Under the pieces are notes generated by a model that worked only from the letters and a program-made list of their open reading frames with translations, was not told the origin of the DNA and ran no database searches. Shown piece by piece: positions 13,821-22,608 of a DNA stretch of 35,337 bases. The DNA is from an uncultured archaeon (lineage in GTDB: Archaea; Thermoproteota; Bathyarchaeia; TCS64), in NCBI GenBank assembly GCA_938048735.1, contig CALIUM010000025.1, forward strand, positions 1 to 35,337, read 5' to 3'. The position numbers and the translations under genes were made by a program. Position 1 is the stretch's first letter. Every line of letters begins with the position of its first letter.

Positions 13821-14780
13821 ATGAAGAGGATCTTGGTTACGGGGGCTTTGGGCCAGGTGGGAACTGAGTTGACCCCTAGGCTTAGGGAACGGTATGGTAT
13901 GGAGAATGTCCTCGCCACCGATATAAGGGAACCAGTCGAGGGGGCTCACTTGGGCCTCTTCGAGCTCCTAGATGTCACGGATCTACACAGGGTTAGGGAG
14001 GTCATTAAGGAGTATGATATAGACTATATATTCCACCTTGCCGCTATCCTGTCCGCAGCTGGGGAGATGAGGCCTCAGCTCGCGTGGCGGGTGAATATTG
14101 AGGGTCTTCGAAATATACTTGAGGCATCTAGGGAATTTGAGGTTGAGAGGGTATTCTTCCCCAGCTCCATAGCCTCCTTTGGCCCTGAGACCCCTAGAGA
14201 GATGGCTCCTCAGGACACTATTATGAGGCCAAAAACGATGTATGGCATTACAAAGTTAGCCGGAGAGCTTCTCTGCGACTATTACTACTATAAGTATGGG
14301 GTTGATGTTAGAGGAGTGAGATATCCCGGTATAATAAGCAGTGAGGCCTTGCCTGGTGGTGGAACCACGGACTACGCCGTTGAGATGTTTCATTATGCGG
14401 TAAAGGAAGGTCACTATGTCTGCTTTGTGAGTAGGGAGACTGTTCTCCCCATGATTTATATGCCGGACGCGATAAGAGCAGCTATCGAGCTTATGGAGGT
14501 AGATATCTCGAGATTAAAGCATCATAACGCGTTTAATGTTTCTGGCATGAGCTTCTCAGCTGGGGAACTGGAGGAGGAGATAAGGAGGCATATCCCTCAC
14601 TTTACCGTTGAATATAGGCCGGATTTTAGACAGGGGATAGCTGAGACTTGGCCTAGATCTATAGACGACTCCGCGGCTAGAGAGGAGTGGGGATGGAGAC
14701 CACTCTACAACCTATCCTTTATGGTCGAAGATATGATTATGAAATTGAAAAAGAAATATGAGAAGGGGCTTCTATCTTAA
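13821..14780 (+). CDS. tdh: L-threonine 3-dehydrogenase, epimerase-like (SDR) type
   Basis: A 319-residue extended short-chain dehydrogenase. VTGALGQVGTEL binds NAD (Gly8, Gly11, Gly14), TDIRE follows the second strand, and the catalytic set is Ser in FFPSSIASFG plus Tyr141 and Lys145 in MYGITK. RYPGIISSEALPGGGTTDYA is the substrate-side signature seen in archaeal (Thermoplasma-type) threonine dehydrogenases rather than UDP-sugar epimerases. It oxidises L-threonine to 2-amino-3-oxobutanoate, the substrate of Kbl encoded divergently. Start ATG 13821. Confidence 0.85.
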   Translation: MKRILVTGALGQVGTELTPRLRERYGMENVLATDIREPVEGAHLGLFELLDVTDLHRVREVIKEYDIDYIFHLAAILSAAGEMRPQLAWRVNIEGLRNILEASREFEVERVFFPSSIASFGPETPREMAPQDTIMRPKTMYGITKLAGELLCDYYYYKYGVDVRGVRYPGIISSEALPGGGTTDYAVEMFHYAVKEGHYVCFVSRETVLPMIYMPDAIRAAIELMEVDISRLKHHNAFNVSGMSFSAGELEEEIRRHIPHFTVEYRPDFRQGIAETWPRSIDDSAAREEWGWRPLYNLSFMVEDMIMKLKKKYEKGLLS

Positions 14781-14793
14781 GGCTTTTTGATGC

Positions 14794-15801
14794 TTAGGTA
14801 TGAGTTTTCAAGGGCCTTATCTTTTTAACGTCGGGGTTAACCAAGTTTGGAGGCTCTTCCCCCCTCAGGACGCAGACGAGGTTCTCCGCCGCTGTTACGG
14901 CCATCTTTGTCCTAGTCTCAACACTTGCACTTGCTATGTGGGGGGCGAGGACAACATTATCGAGTGTTAGGAGGGGATTCTCCGGATCTGTGGGCTCCCT
15001 CTCGAATACATCTAGAGCCGCCCCAGCTATAGCCCCCTCCTTCAGGGCTCTATACAGTTCTTTCTCATCTACCACTGCTCCTCTCGATGTATTGATCAGA
15101 TATGCACTCTTCTTCATCATCGAGAGTTCTCTTCTCCCTATCATGTGACGTGTCTCCGCTGTAAGGGGAACGTGGAGGGTGATGAAGTCGGCCTCCTTTA
15201 AGACCTCCTCAAGGCTCTTATACAAAACTCCAAGTTCCTCCTCTGCTCTAATGTCTCTCTGGACATCATAGTAATACACCTTCATGTTGAACCCTTTCGC
15301 CCTTCTGGCGACGGCCCTCCCAATCCTTCCAAGCCCTATTATCCCAAGGGTCTTTCCGTGGACATCTGAGCCTAGAAACATCTTTGGCCCCCACGGATGT
15401 ATCCATCTCTTAGACCTCACATAGCGGTCGGCCTCGGCCACCCTCCTAGCAATCGCGAGTAGTAGGGCCCAGGTGAAATCGGCCGTCGTCTCTGTTAGAA
15501 TTCCAGGTGTATTGGTCACATAGATCCCCCTTTTAGTAGCGGCCTCCACATCAATGTTATCAAAGCCTACGGCGCAGTTACTCACGACCTTTAGCCTCTC
15601 TCCGGCCTCCAGAACCTCTGAGTCTATCCTATCGGTTAGGAGGGTGAGAAGGCCATCGACCTCTCTGACCTTCGAGAGGATCAGGCTTCTCGGAGCTGGT
15701 TGATCTACCCCCTCGAAAACCTCAACATCAGCATGCTGCCTTAATATCTCTATGGCCTCGTCGAAGAGCTGCCTTGTGACATAGACCTTGGGTTTAGCCA
15801 T
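14794..15801 (-). CDS. Glyoxylate/hydroxypyruvate reductase (D-2-hydroxyacid dehydrogenase)
   Basis: A 335-residue protein, the full family length. Rossmann motif GLGRIG at 156-161 followed by YYYDVQR; catalytic Arg240 (NTSRG), Glu269 and His288 (APHIAS). The N-terminal substrate domain has CAVGFDNIDV. Closest in pattern to archaeal glyoxylate reductase GyaR, which reduces glyoxylate or hydroxypyruvate with NAD(P)H. Placement next to the threonine-to-glycine genes fits glycine/glyoxylate handling, though D-glycerate metabolism is equally possible. Convergent with tdh, 13 bases apart. Confidence 0.85.
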   Translation of the reverse strand: MAKPKVYVTRQLFDEAIEILRQHADVEVFEGVDQPAPRSLILSKVREVDGLLTLLTDRIDSEVLEAGERLKVVSNCAVGFDNIDVEAATKRGIYVTNTPGILTETTADFTWALLLAIARRVAEADRYVRSKRWIHPWGPKMFLGSDVHGKTLGIIGLGRIGRAVARRAKGFNMKVYYYDVQRDIRAEEELGVLYKSLEEVLKEADFITLHVPLTAETRHMIGRRELSMMKKSAYLINTSRGAVVDEKELYRALKEGAIAGAALDVFEREPTDPENPLLTLDNVVLAPHIASASVETRTKMAVTAAENLVCVLRGEEPPNLVNPDVKKIRPLKTHT

Positions 15802-15916
15802 CTCGAATCAAAATTGTTTCATGCCTCACCCTTTATATTTTTATTCATCCCTAACCGAGCTGTTGTGGGAGTATGAGGCTCATCATCTCTTATTTATTTT
15901 GTTGATTTTTAATCGG

Positions 15917-16675
15917 TTAGTGGATTGCTGGCTTTGCAGTCTCCCATAGATGTTCGAAGTAGACCTTGGCTATGGTCGTCAGTCCTATGTCATCTGACCA
16001 TATTGCTAAATGGCCATGCTCTTCTCCGAGAAAAATCAGGCATTCCCTTCCATCCGCCACTAGGCCTCCGCCGAACATCTCATCCCTAGTCCTTACCTCT
16101 CCAAAGATGTGGGCATATCTTCCCATGGACCGGAAAAGCTCCTCTGTCATCAACAGCTGGATGTCAACACCCTGTATCTGCCCGAGGAGGGGGAGAACAT
16201 TTTGATGCATCTCTAGGCTAATAGTTGGAATAGCCATCATCAATCGATTTCTCGTGCTTTTAATAATCCTGACAATATTGGAAACTATGTTTTTATTTCC
16301 TCTTATTATCCAAATTTCTGGTCTCTCTTTTATCCTCACCTGTTCAAATAAGGGTTGAAGATCTTCTAAAACTATTTTTTCATACACTTGAAATTTATTT
16401 TCCATTTTTATCTTTTCAGATCTCAAGGCATCAATTGGTGATCTGGGAAAATAGGTCTTTGGACGCCCATCTTTAACCCCTATCCATCCCCTATTTCTAA
16501 GGCCCTCCAATACACCATAGATCTTTGAGTACGGGATTAATGTCGCCTCGCTGATCTTAATCGCTGTTATCTCTCCCAGGCTCACGAGGGCGATGTAGGC
16601 CAGTGCCTCATACTCTGTTAGGCCAATATCCCTCAGAGCCTCACGGATCCTCCCATTCACGTTTAGGCCCTCCAT
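15917..16675 (-). CDS. TrmB-like transcriptional regulator
   Basis: A 252-residue protein. Residues about 10-90 form the TrmB-type winged helix: LTEYEALAYIALVSLGEITA, SEATLIPYSKIYGVLEGL and a wing with GRPKTYFPRSP. A helical linker (about 85-115) and a PLD-like alpha/beta effector domain (about 118-250) follow. TrmB proteins are archaeal regulators that respond to sugars or other metabolites. It is divergent from the tetraether-synthase-like gene, and an inverted repeat lies between them. The ATG has a TATATG box about 25 bases upstream, so its mRNA is probably leaderless. Confidence 0.85.
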   Translation of the reverse strand: MEGLNVNGRIREALRDIGLTEYEALAYIALVSLGEITAIKISEATLIPYSKIYGVLEGLRNRGWIGVKDGRPKTYFPRSPIDALRSEKIKMENKFQVYEKIVLEDLQPLFEQVRIKERPEIWIIRGNKNIVSNIVRIIKSTRNRLMMAIPTISLEMHQNVLPLLGQIQGVDIQLLMTEELFRSMGRYAHIFGEVRTRDEMFGGGLVADGRECLIFLGEEHGHLAIWSDDIGLTTIAKVYFEHLWETAKPAIH

Positions 16676-16726
16676 TCAGGTCCACCCCCTAAGCCCATAT
16701 ACTAAGTGATTAATGATGTTAAAAAC

Positions 16727-16746
16727 TTCACCAAATCCACGGTGAA
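16727..16746. promoter_or_regulatory. Inverted repeat between divergent regulator and radical SAM gene
   Basis: TTCACC (16727-16732) and GGTGAA (16741-16746) are perfect arms with an 8-base spacer. The site lies about 25 bases behind the leftward TATA box and about 28 bases before the rightward TTAAAAA box (near 16774). This is the place expected for an activator site or a shared operator of the TrmB-like protein. Confidence 0.4.
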
Positions 16747-16802
16747 AATTCGGATAAAATTAATTAGCATCTTAAAAACCAACCTATTGCAGAGGGGCCT
16801 CT

Positions 16803-18317
16803 TTGAGAGAGATCAAAGGGACGAAGAGCCTCTGTCCCGAGTGCTTAAAGGTCATACCGGCCATCATATATGAGGAGGATGGCAAGGTCTATCTCAAAAA
16901 GAGCTGTCCAGAGCATGGGGAACTCACCGATCTCTACTGGGGAGACTATGAACAGTACATGAGGGCTTTGAAGTATGATAATACGGGCGTCAAGCTGGAG
17001 AATCCTAGGACGTCAAGGGAGAGGGGATGCCCCTATGACTGCGGGATTTGCCCAGAGCATTCCTCTCACACAGTCTTATCCATAATCGATGTAACCAACC
17101 GCTGCAACCTCAGGTGCCCGATATGTTTCGCCCATGCCGGAGCGGCGGGTTACATCTACGAACCCACCCGGGAGCAGATCATCGAGATGCTGAAGAACCT
17201 GAGGACTAACATACCTGTTCCCACCACCGCGCTCCAGTTCAGCGGAGGGGAGCCGACGGTTAGGGATGACCTACCCGAGCTTGTCAGGGCGGCGAAGGAG
17301 TTAGGGTTTCACCATGTCGAGGTCAACTCAAATGGCCTCAGGATGGCTGAGAGCGTCGAATACTGCAGGGAGCTGAAGAGCGCTGGTGTGAGTACTATCT
17401 ACCTCCAATTCGATGGGGTCACGCCGAAGCCATACGTCATCGCGAGGGGCTTCGATCTACTACCAATAAAGATCAAGGCTCTTGAGAACCTGAAGAAGGC
17501 TGGTTTCAGGAGTGTGGTCCTCGTTCCGGTCCTGGTGAGGGGGGTCAACGACGACCAGGTTGGAGACATCGTTAGATTCGCAGTTGAGCATCAGGACATA
17601 GTTAGAGGTGTTAATTTCCAGCCCGTCTCAATAACCGGTAGAATAAACAGGGCTGAGAGGGAGAGGATGAGGATAACCATCCCCGAGCTGATGAAGCTGA
17701 TGGAGGAGCAGACCGAGGGATTGATCAAGCGGGAGGACTGGTACCCAGTTCCAACAGTCGTCCCCTTCTCACGCTTTGTCGGGGCCCTCAAAGATAAGAG
17801 GTATCTAGATTTCAGCTGCCATCCCCACTGTGGCATGGCAACCTACCTCGTCTCTGAGGGGGGTAAGGTCGCCCCGATCACACGTTACCTGAATGTAGAC
17901 GGGTTCCTCAAGGCGATTGAGAGGGCTAATAGGATGGCCTTAGAGGGGCATAGGACGAGGGCTAAGATGTCAATAGGGGCTGCAGCCCTTAGAAACATCG
18001 ACCTGGGGATGCTCAGAAACTACCTCCTACCGGTTATGTGGAAGGGAACCTATGAGAGCCTCAGCGAACTGCATCATCGAATGATCCTCGTTGGTGCGAT
18101 GCACTTCATGGATCCCTACAACTTCGATCTTGAGAGGGTTAATCGCTGCATCATTCACTATGCGACCCCAGACGGCAGGATCATACCCTTCTGCTCGATG
18201 AATACCCTTCATAGAAGCTCGGTGGAGAAGAAATTCGCTCAGCCCTTGGACGATTCCAGGGTGACTCCCCTATATGACGTGGAGGCTCTCAGGAGAAGGA
18301 TAGCTGAAGAGGGGTAA
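16803..18317 (+). CDS. tes: Radical SAM protein, tetraether lipid synthase (Tes)-like
   Basis: A 504-residue protein, close to the about 500 residues of MJ0619-type Tes. The N-terminus has a rubredoxin-like pair CPEC (11-14) and CPEH (35-38). An extra cluster motif CPYDCGIC lies at 76-83, the radical SAM core CNLRCPIC at 101-108 (CX3CX2C), then QFSGGEPT. More cysteines at 339, 343, 449 and 464 could ligate further clusters. Tes joins two diether lipids by C-C coupling of phytanyl chains to make GDGT membrane-spanning lipids. A related paralogue with another substrate is possible. Start TTG 16803, about 29 bases after a TATA-like box. The divergent TrmB-like gene may regulate it. Confidence 0.72.
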   Translation: MREIKGTKSLCPECLKVIPAIIYEEDGKVYLKKSCPEHGELTDLYWGDYEQYMRALKYDNTGVKLENPRTSRERGCPYDCGICPEHSSHTVLSIIDVTNRCNLRCPICFAHAGAAGYIYEPTREQIIEMLKNLRTNIPVPTTALQFSGGEPTVRDDLPELVRAAKELGFHHVEVNSNGLRMAESVEYCRELKSAGVSTIYLQFDGVTPKPYVIARGFDLLPIKIKALENLKKAGFRSVVLVPVLVRGVNDDQVGDIVRFAVEHQDIVRGVNFQPVSITGRINRAERERMRITIPELMKLMEEQTEGLIKREDWYPVPTVVPFSRFVGALKDKRYLDFSCHPHCGMATYLVSEGGKVAPITRYLNVDGFLKAIERANRMALEGHRTRAKMSIGAAALRNIDLGMLRNYLLPVMWKGTYESLSELHHRMILVGAMHFMDPYNFDLERVNRCIIHYATPDGRIIPFCSMNTLHRSSVEKKFAQPLDDSRVTPLYDVEALRRRIAEEG

Positions 18318-18341
18318 TGGCTAAGGGGAATAACACCAACC

Positions 18342-20027
18342 TCATTTCAGGGAGGCACCCCTACTAGCCGAGGAGACAAGCTTACTATACCTGTTTAGGT
18401 ATCCTTTCGTCACCTTTGGAGGTGGGGGATTCCAGGATCTCCGTCGCCTCTCAAGCTCAACATCGGGAAGAGCCAACTCCAGCCTCCTAGTGCCTATATC
18501 TAGGATCACCTTATCCCCGGTCTCTATTAGGGCTATTGGGCCTCCAGCAGCCGCCTCAGGGGAGACGTGGCCTATGCATGGGCCCCTGGTCGCGCCCGAG
18601 AACCTGCCATCGGTGATGAGGATGACCTCCTCACCGAGACCGCTTCCGATGACGGCGCTTGTGGCAGCTAGCATCTCCCTCATCCCGGGCCCTCCCCTAG
18701 GTCCCTCGTATCGGATTATTATGGCATCCCCTGGTTTTACCTTCCCACCTTTGATGGCGGAGATGGCTTCCTCCTCCCCGTCAAAGACGTTGGCCTCTCC
18801 CTCGAAGTGCCAGAGGCTTCTGCTGATCGCCGATATCTTTGTGACGCAGCCCTCTGGGGCGAGGTTTCCATAGAGGATAGCTATTCCACCTTCGGGGTGG
18901 ACTGGGTCTGAGATAGGCCTTATGACCTCTCTATTCGATACTAGGGCCTCCTTGATGTTCTCTGAGACGGTCTTCCCTGAGACGGTTAAACACTCCCCAT
19001 CTATGAGCCCTCCAAGCTCCTTCATAACCGCAGGTATGCCCCCAGCACGATGTAGATCGTTCAACTTGTAAGGCCCAGACGGAGCCATATTACATATGTG
19101 GGGGGTCTTCCTGCTTATCTCGTCGAAGACATCTAGTCCAAACTCTATCCCGAGCTCCTCTGCTAACGCCGTGAGATGTAGCACAGTGTTCGTGGAGCCT
19201 CCCAATGACATATCCACGGCTACAGCGTTCCGCAGAGCTCTTTCGGTTATTATCCTGCTTGGGGTTAGGCCTAATTCGAGAAGCTTCATCACCTGACGCC
19301 CAGAGGCCGATGCCAGGCGCATCCTAAGAGAGCCAGTAGAGGGGGCGGTCGCCATGTAGGGTAGGGCCATTCCCATGGCCTCTATTAGGCACTGCATAGT
19401 GTTGGCTGTGAACATCCCACCGCATGCCCCTGGACCTCCACAGCAGACCTCCTCTAAATACACGGCCTCCTCAGGGCTGATCTCACCCCTTCTAACTAGG
19501 CTTGGAACCTCAAATAGCTCCTGAACGGTGATGGTCCTATCCTTATATCTCCCCCAGGCTGGGCAGCCCGGCTCCATGGGCCCACCAAGGCAGAATATGG
19601 TGGGGATATCGAGACGGGCGGAGGCCATCAACATCCCCGGATCTATCTTATCGCATGTGGTCAGGCAGATCATCGCGTCGAAGCCGTGGGCCTCCACCAT
19701 CACCTCAACCGAGTCGGCGATGAGCTCCCTGCTGGGAAGGGACATCCTCATCCCCTCATGGCCCATGGCGATACCATCGCAGACCGCTATAGTATTGAAC
19801 TCTATCGGCGTTCCTCCAGCCTCAATGACGCCACGCTTAACATGATATGCCAGCCAATTGAGGTGAATATGGCCTGGTACTATCTCATTCCAGGAGTTAA
19901 CTATGGCTATAAGTGGCTTCCCAATCTCAGAGTCGGAGAGCCCTGTAGCCTTCAACAGGGAGCGATGGGCGGTTCTATCTAACCCCTCAAAGACCCTTGA
20001 ACTTCGCCCTCTTAGAAGAGTAGTCAT
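18342..20027 (-). CDS. ilvD: Dihydroxy-acid dehydratase
   Basis: A 561-residue protein with the full-length IlvD/Edd pattern. [14 protein letters not shown] near 43-56, [11 protein letters not shown] with the cluster cysteine near 125, and [17 protein letters not shown] near 195-211 are the iron-sulfur and metal-binding segments; GDGIAMGH-like [10 protein letters not shown] and the C-terminal [11 protein letters not shown] are also conserved. It converts 2,3-dihydroxyisovalerate (and the isoleucine analogue) to the 2-oxo acid in branched-chain amino acid synthesis. Some archaeal homologues also act on gluconate; this cannot be excluded. No other ilv gene is in the window. It is convergent with the Tes-like gene, 24 bases apart. 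Confidence 0.93.
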   Translation of the reverse strand: MTTLLRGRSSRVFEGLDRTAHRSLLKATGLSDSEIGKPLIAIVNSWNEIVPGHIHLNWLAYHVKRGVIEAGGTPIEFNTIAVCDGIAMGHEGMRMSLPSRELIADSVEVMVEAHGFDAMICLTTCDKIDPGMLMASARLDIPTIFCLGGPMEPGCPAWGRYKDRTITVQELFEVPSLVRRGEISPEEAVYLEEVCCGGPGACGGMFTANTMQCLIEAMGMALPYMATAPSTGSLRMRLASASGRQVMKLLELGLTPSRIITERALRNAVAVDMSLGGSTNTVLHLTALAEELGIEFGLDVFDEISRKTPHICNMAPSGPYKLNDLHRAGGIPAVMKELGGLIDGECLTVSGKTVSENIKEALVSNREVIRPISDPVHPEGGIAILYGNLAPEGCVTKISAISRSLWHFEGEANVFDGEEEAISAIKGGKVKPGDAIIIRYEGPRGGPGMREMLAATSAVIGSGLGEEVILITDGRFSGATRGPCIGHVSPEAAAGGPIALIETGDKVILDIGTRRLELALPDVELERRRRSWNPPPPKVTKGYLNRYSKLVSSASRGASLK

Positions 20028-20403
20028 GGAGTGGAGAAGCCCGTCTCATCCTATTAAGAATTACTTCCGTGAAATTGAGCCTGAAGGCCAGCAAGTGAAC
20101 CTATTATAGAGGAAATCATCCCCGTTAAGGCCGCTATATGGATGAAGTTTATGTCCCTCACCCCTTAAGTCGGCCGATAAAACTCATTTTTAACGGTTCT
20201 AAATTAATAACTTCATGTTAATGGCTTCCCCGCGGACTTTGAAAGAGGCCTTTTTAACCCCCGTTTTATCCCATAGAGGGACGGAGGCCTTCTAGAATAT
20301 GTAGTTTCGAGGATATGGATTGGAAGCATGTCTGTGTGCTCTCTTTCTTCCCTTGGGGTAGGATAGAAAAATTCTAACCCTCGAGGCCTATTACTCCTCC
20401 TCG
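20028..20403. other. 376-base gap between ilvD and methyltransferase
   Basis: No supported gene. It contains AT-rich promoter-like stretches (TTTTTAACGG near 20189-20198; TTTTTAACC near 20250-20258) and copies of AGGCCT near 20246 and 20286. It presumably carries the divergent promoters of ilvD and the methyltransferase gene. I see no repeat array, RNA gene or strong hairpin. Confidence 0.4.
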
Positions 20404-20958
20404 ATGGTGCAGGTGAGGCCCCATCCCAGAAAGAGGGATGTTATGGCCCACTATGACATGTTGGGGGGGAGGATCTATGACCTCAGATATGGCCATGAGC
20501 AGTCCGTGAAGTATGATGTTATATTCTCAAGGTGGAGCATAGACAACGCGGACCTCGTCCTTGATGTTGGGTGCGGTACCGGCCTCCTCCTGAGCAGGAT
20601 TAAGGCCTTCTCCATAGGAGTCGATATCTCCATAACTCTCCTTCGAAGGGCCCGTAGAAGGTTGAGAGGTCGTCTAGGCCTTATCCAATGCGACGCTGAG
20701 CATCTACCTTTCAAGGATGAAGTTTTCAATAAGGTCCTTGCAGTTACAGTGATCCAGAACATCTCCAGGCCCGAGAACTTTCTCATGGAGATTAAAAGGG
20801 TGTCTAAAATGGGTTCCGAGATCGTCATTACCGCTCTAAAGAAAATGCTTGAGTTTGAACACTTCAGAAATTTAATCGAGGCCTCTGGGATAATGATAAA
20901 ATCGTCCTTCGAAGGGGAGGAGGTCAAGGATTGGATAATATTTGCCTCCAAAGGTTGA
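20404..20958 (+). CDS. Class I SAM-dependent methyltransferase
   Basis: A 184-residue Rossmann-like methyltransferase. Motif I VLDVGCGTG at 52-60 binds SAM, GVDIS supplies the acidic residue of motif II, CDAEHLPF is motif III and VIQNI the motif IV strand. The protein is short, ending soon after the core, so it has little room for a substrate cap. The N-terminal RDVMAHYDMLGGRIYDLRYG resembles UbiE-like and other small-molecule or protein methyltransferases. Target unknown; no informative neighbours. Confidence 0.8.
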   Translation: MVQVRPHPRKRDVMAHYDMLGGRIYDLRYGHEQSVKYDVIFSRWSIDNADLVLDVGCGTGLLLSRIKAFSIGVDISITLLRRARRRLRGRLGLIQCDAEHLPFKDEVFNKVLAVTVIQNISRPENFLMEIKRVSKMGSEIVITALKKMLEFEHFRNLIEASGIMIKSSFEGEEVKDWIIFASKG

Positions 20959-21139
20959 TTTTTTAGAGGGCTGCCAGTGAAATTAAAATCTCCAGAGCAT
21001 TCATCTAAACTTTCGAGCTTTCCGCCGAGTTTTATTTAAAACTTTCTGAGCCGGCTCGAACTAAATTAACATCGTTGATAAGGGGACCATTTAGAGGAAA
21101 TTTTTATATAACCAAAGATTCTCATTAATTGAACTTTCG

Positions 21140-21436
21140 GTGCCGAAGTTGGAGCCTAGTAAAAAGCCACTGAATGTACTCGTTAAGAAGATCGGAAACC
21201 CCGTGATCATCCACTTAAAGAGTGGATCTGAGTACTGGGGTAAAATGGAGAGAATTGATGGATATATGAATATAATGCTTAAGGAGGCAAAAGAATATAA
21301 TGGTGGTGTTCTCTTAGCTAGTTATGGAGATATATTTATAAGAGGAAATAATATTCTTTACATATGCATAGATCCCGATGGTCCACCTAGGCCAAAGATT
21401 TCTAAGGAGACCATTGAGGAAGAGGAAGAAGAATAA
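21140..21436 (+). CDS. Sm-like archaeal protein (Lsm)
   Basis: A 98-residue protein with the Sm1 motif VIIHLKSGSEYWGKMERIDG followed by YMNIMLKEA, and the Sm2 motif IFIRGNNILYI. These form the five-stranded open barrel of SmAP hexamers or heptamers that bind U-rich RNA. The C-terminal tail is highly acidic (EEEEEE). Start GTG 21140, about 33 bases after TTTTTATATAACC, typical of a leaderless archaeal gene. It may work in RNA processing or turnover. Confidence 0.92.
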   Translation: MPKLEPSKKPLNVLVKKIGNPVIIHLKSGSEYWGKMERIDGYMNIMLKEAKEYNGGVLLASYGDIFIRGNNILYICIDPDGPPRPKISKETIEEEEEE

Positions 21437-21539
21437 AAATTAAAAATTAAACTCGTTGCTTTTCAGTCCATGTTAAAGGGTAGATTTTAGTATTGCTTAT
21501 GCCTTTAATTTATAGGTCGCTCTAACTAGGGGGAAGACG

Positions 21540-22112
21540 ATGAGGCTTATAGTTGCTTCAACAGGAGCAAGCGGGATGATATATGGAAGGAGGCTTCTAG
21601 AGGTTCTGAGGGATAAGGGTGTGGAGATCCACCTGGTGATCAGTGAAGCCGCGAGGAGGGTCATCAGACATGAGTTGGGTGGAGAGGAGGTATTTCACCA
21701 GCTTGCCCATAAAGTATATGATCCGTGGGATTTAGAGGCCCCCATAACTAGCGGTTCATTCTTAGTGAAAGGTATGGTCATAGTTCCAGCATCGATGAGG
21801 ACCATCGCGGCCATATCCCATGGTTATGGGGATAACCTGATAACAAGGGCCGCTGATGTCCAGCTGAAGGAGAGGAGGCCCCTGATACTCGTTCCAAGGG
21901 AGACCCCCCTAAGCACCATACATCTAGAGAATATGGCTAGGTTAAGCCGTCTGGGTGCCTGCATCCTCCCGGCAATGCCTGCCTTCTATCACAAGCCAAA
22001 AAGGATAGATGACCTCGTCGACTATCTGGTTGGAAAAATCCTAGATCAGCTAAATATAGAGCACAGCCTTTATTTGAGATGGGGAGAGATCATAACTCCC
22101 CGAACTGGTTAA
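21540..22112 (+). CDS. ubiX: UbiX-family flavin prenyltransferase
   Basis: A 190-residue flavoprotein fold. STGASGMIYGRRLLEVL is the phosphate-binding N-terminus; VPASMRTIAAISHGYGDNLITRAADVQLKE-type sequence (about 82-110) and LVPRETPLS with IHLENM are the UbiX signatures, and MPAFYHKPK closes the active site. It makes prenylated FMN from FMN and dimethylallyl phosphate for UbiD-type decarboxylases. No ubiD gene lies in the window. ATG 21540 follows an AGGGGGAAGACG ribosome site. Confidence 0.92.
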   Translation: MRLIVASTGASGMIYGRRLLEVLRDKGVEIHLVISEAARRVIRHELGGEEVFHQLAHKVYDPWDLEAPITSGSFLVKGMVIVPASMRTIAAISHGYGDNLITRAADVQLKERRPLILVPRETPLSTIHLENMARLSRLGACILPAMPAFYHKPKRIDDLVDYLVGKILDQLNIEHSLYLRWGEIITPRTG

Positions 22113-22139
22113 GATCGGGTAAAAATTATGGGATATAGG

Positions 22140-22472
22140 TTACTCCCCGAGATTTATAATTTTAGATCCCCTTCCAACATTAATTTGCAATATTCCCTTG
22201 AAAGATGTTATAAAACTGTTTAAAATCTTAATTCTAGCATTCACTCCAACTTCAACAATTTCATCTATTTTCTCATCCCAAAAATTTATTTGAGATCTTC
22301 CAGTATCATCTTCTACCTCCCCCTCCAATACTATGTGTTCTATTCCAGCATATGTTTTTACCTTTCTCGGTTTCTCAAGGCTTAATAGTCTGACCTCCAA
22401 ATCCACTCCTTCCATGCCAGGCTTCAAATCCTTTATCTTCACTTGCGATTTCAAACTCCAGATCGAGGGCAT
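22140..22472 (-). CDS. OB-fold single-stranded DNA-binding protein
   Basis: A 110-residue single OB fold: VKIKDLKPGMEGVDLEVRLL is strand 1-2 with the usual 'I.DL.pgm' start of RPA/SSB-like domains, then IVLEGEVEDDTGRSQINFWD and VGVNARIKILNSFITSFKG. The DDTG followed by an aromatic strand is characteristic of nucleic-acid-binding archaeal OB folds. It lacks the zinc finger and acidic tail of larger RPA subunits. Likely role: ssDNA or RNA binding in replication or repair. It is divergent from thrC and more AT-rich than its neighbours. Confidence 0.8.
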   Translation of the reverse strand: MPSIWSLKSQVKIKDLKPGMEGVDLEVRLLSLEKPRKVKTYAGIEHIVLEGEVEDDTGRSQINFWDEKIDEIVEVGVNARIKILNSFITSFKGILQINVGRGSKIINLGE

Positions 22473-22608
22473 AGAAGATAAAAATAAAGTTTTTTAAATT
22501 GTTCACCGAAATAAGAGCCATATTTTTTACATCTTTACAGATGAAAGTCAGTGAGATCTCCGGGTTCCTTTCAAGGTTAAATAAGAGCGTTCATCTTAAG
22601 TCTAATGG

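Noticed and set aside
21048-21057. Palindrome GAGCCGGCTC upstream of the Lsm gene
   Set aside because: A single short palindrome with no further support; too likely by chance to list as a site.
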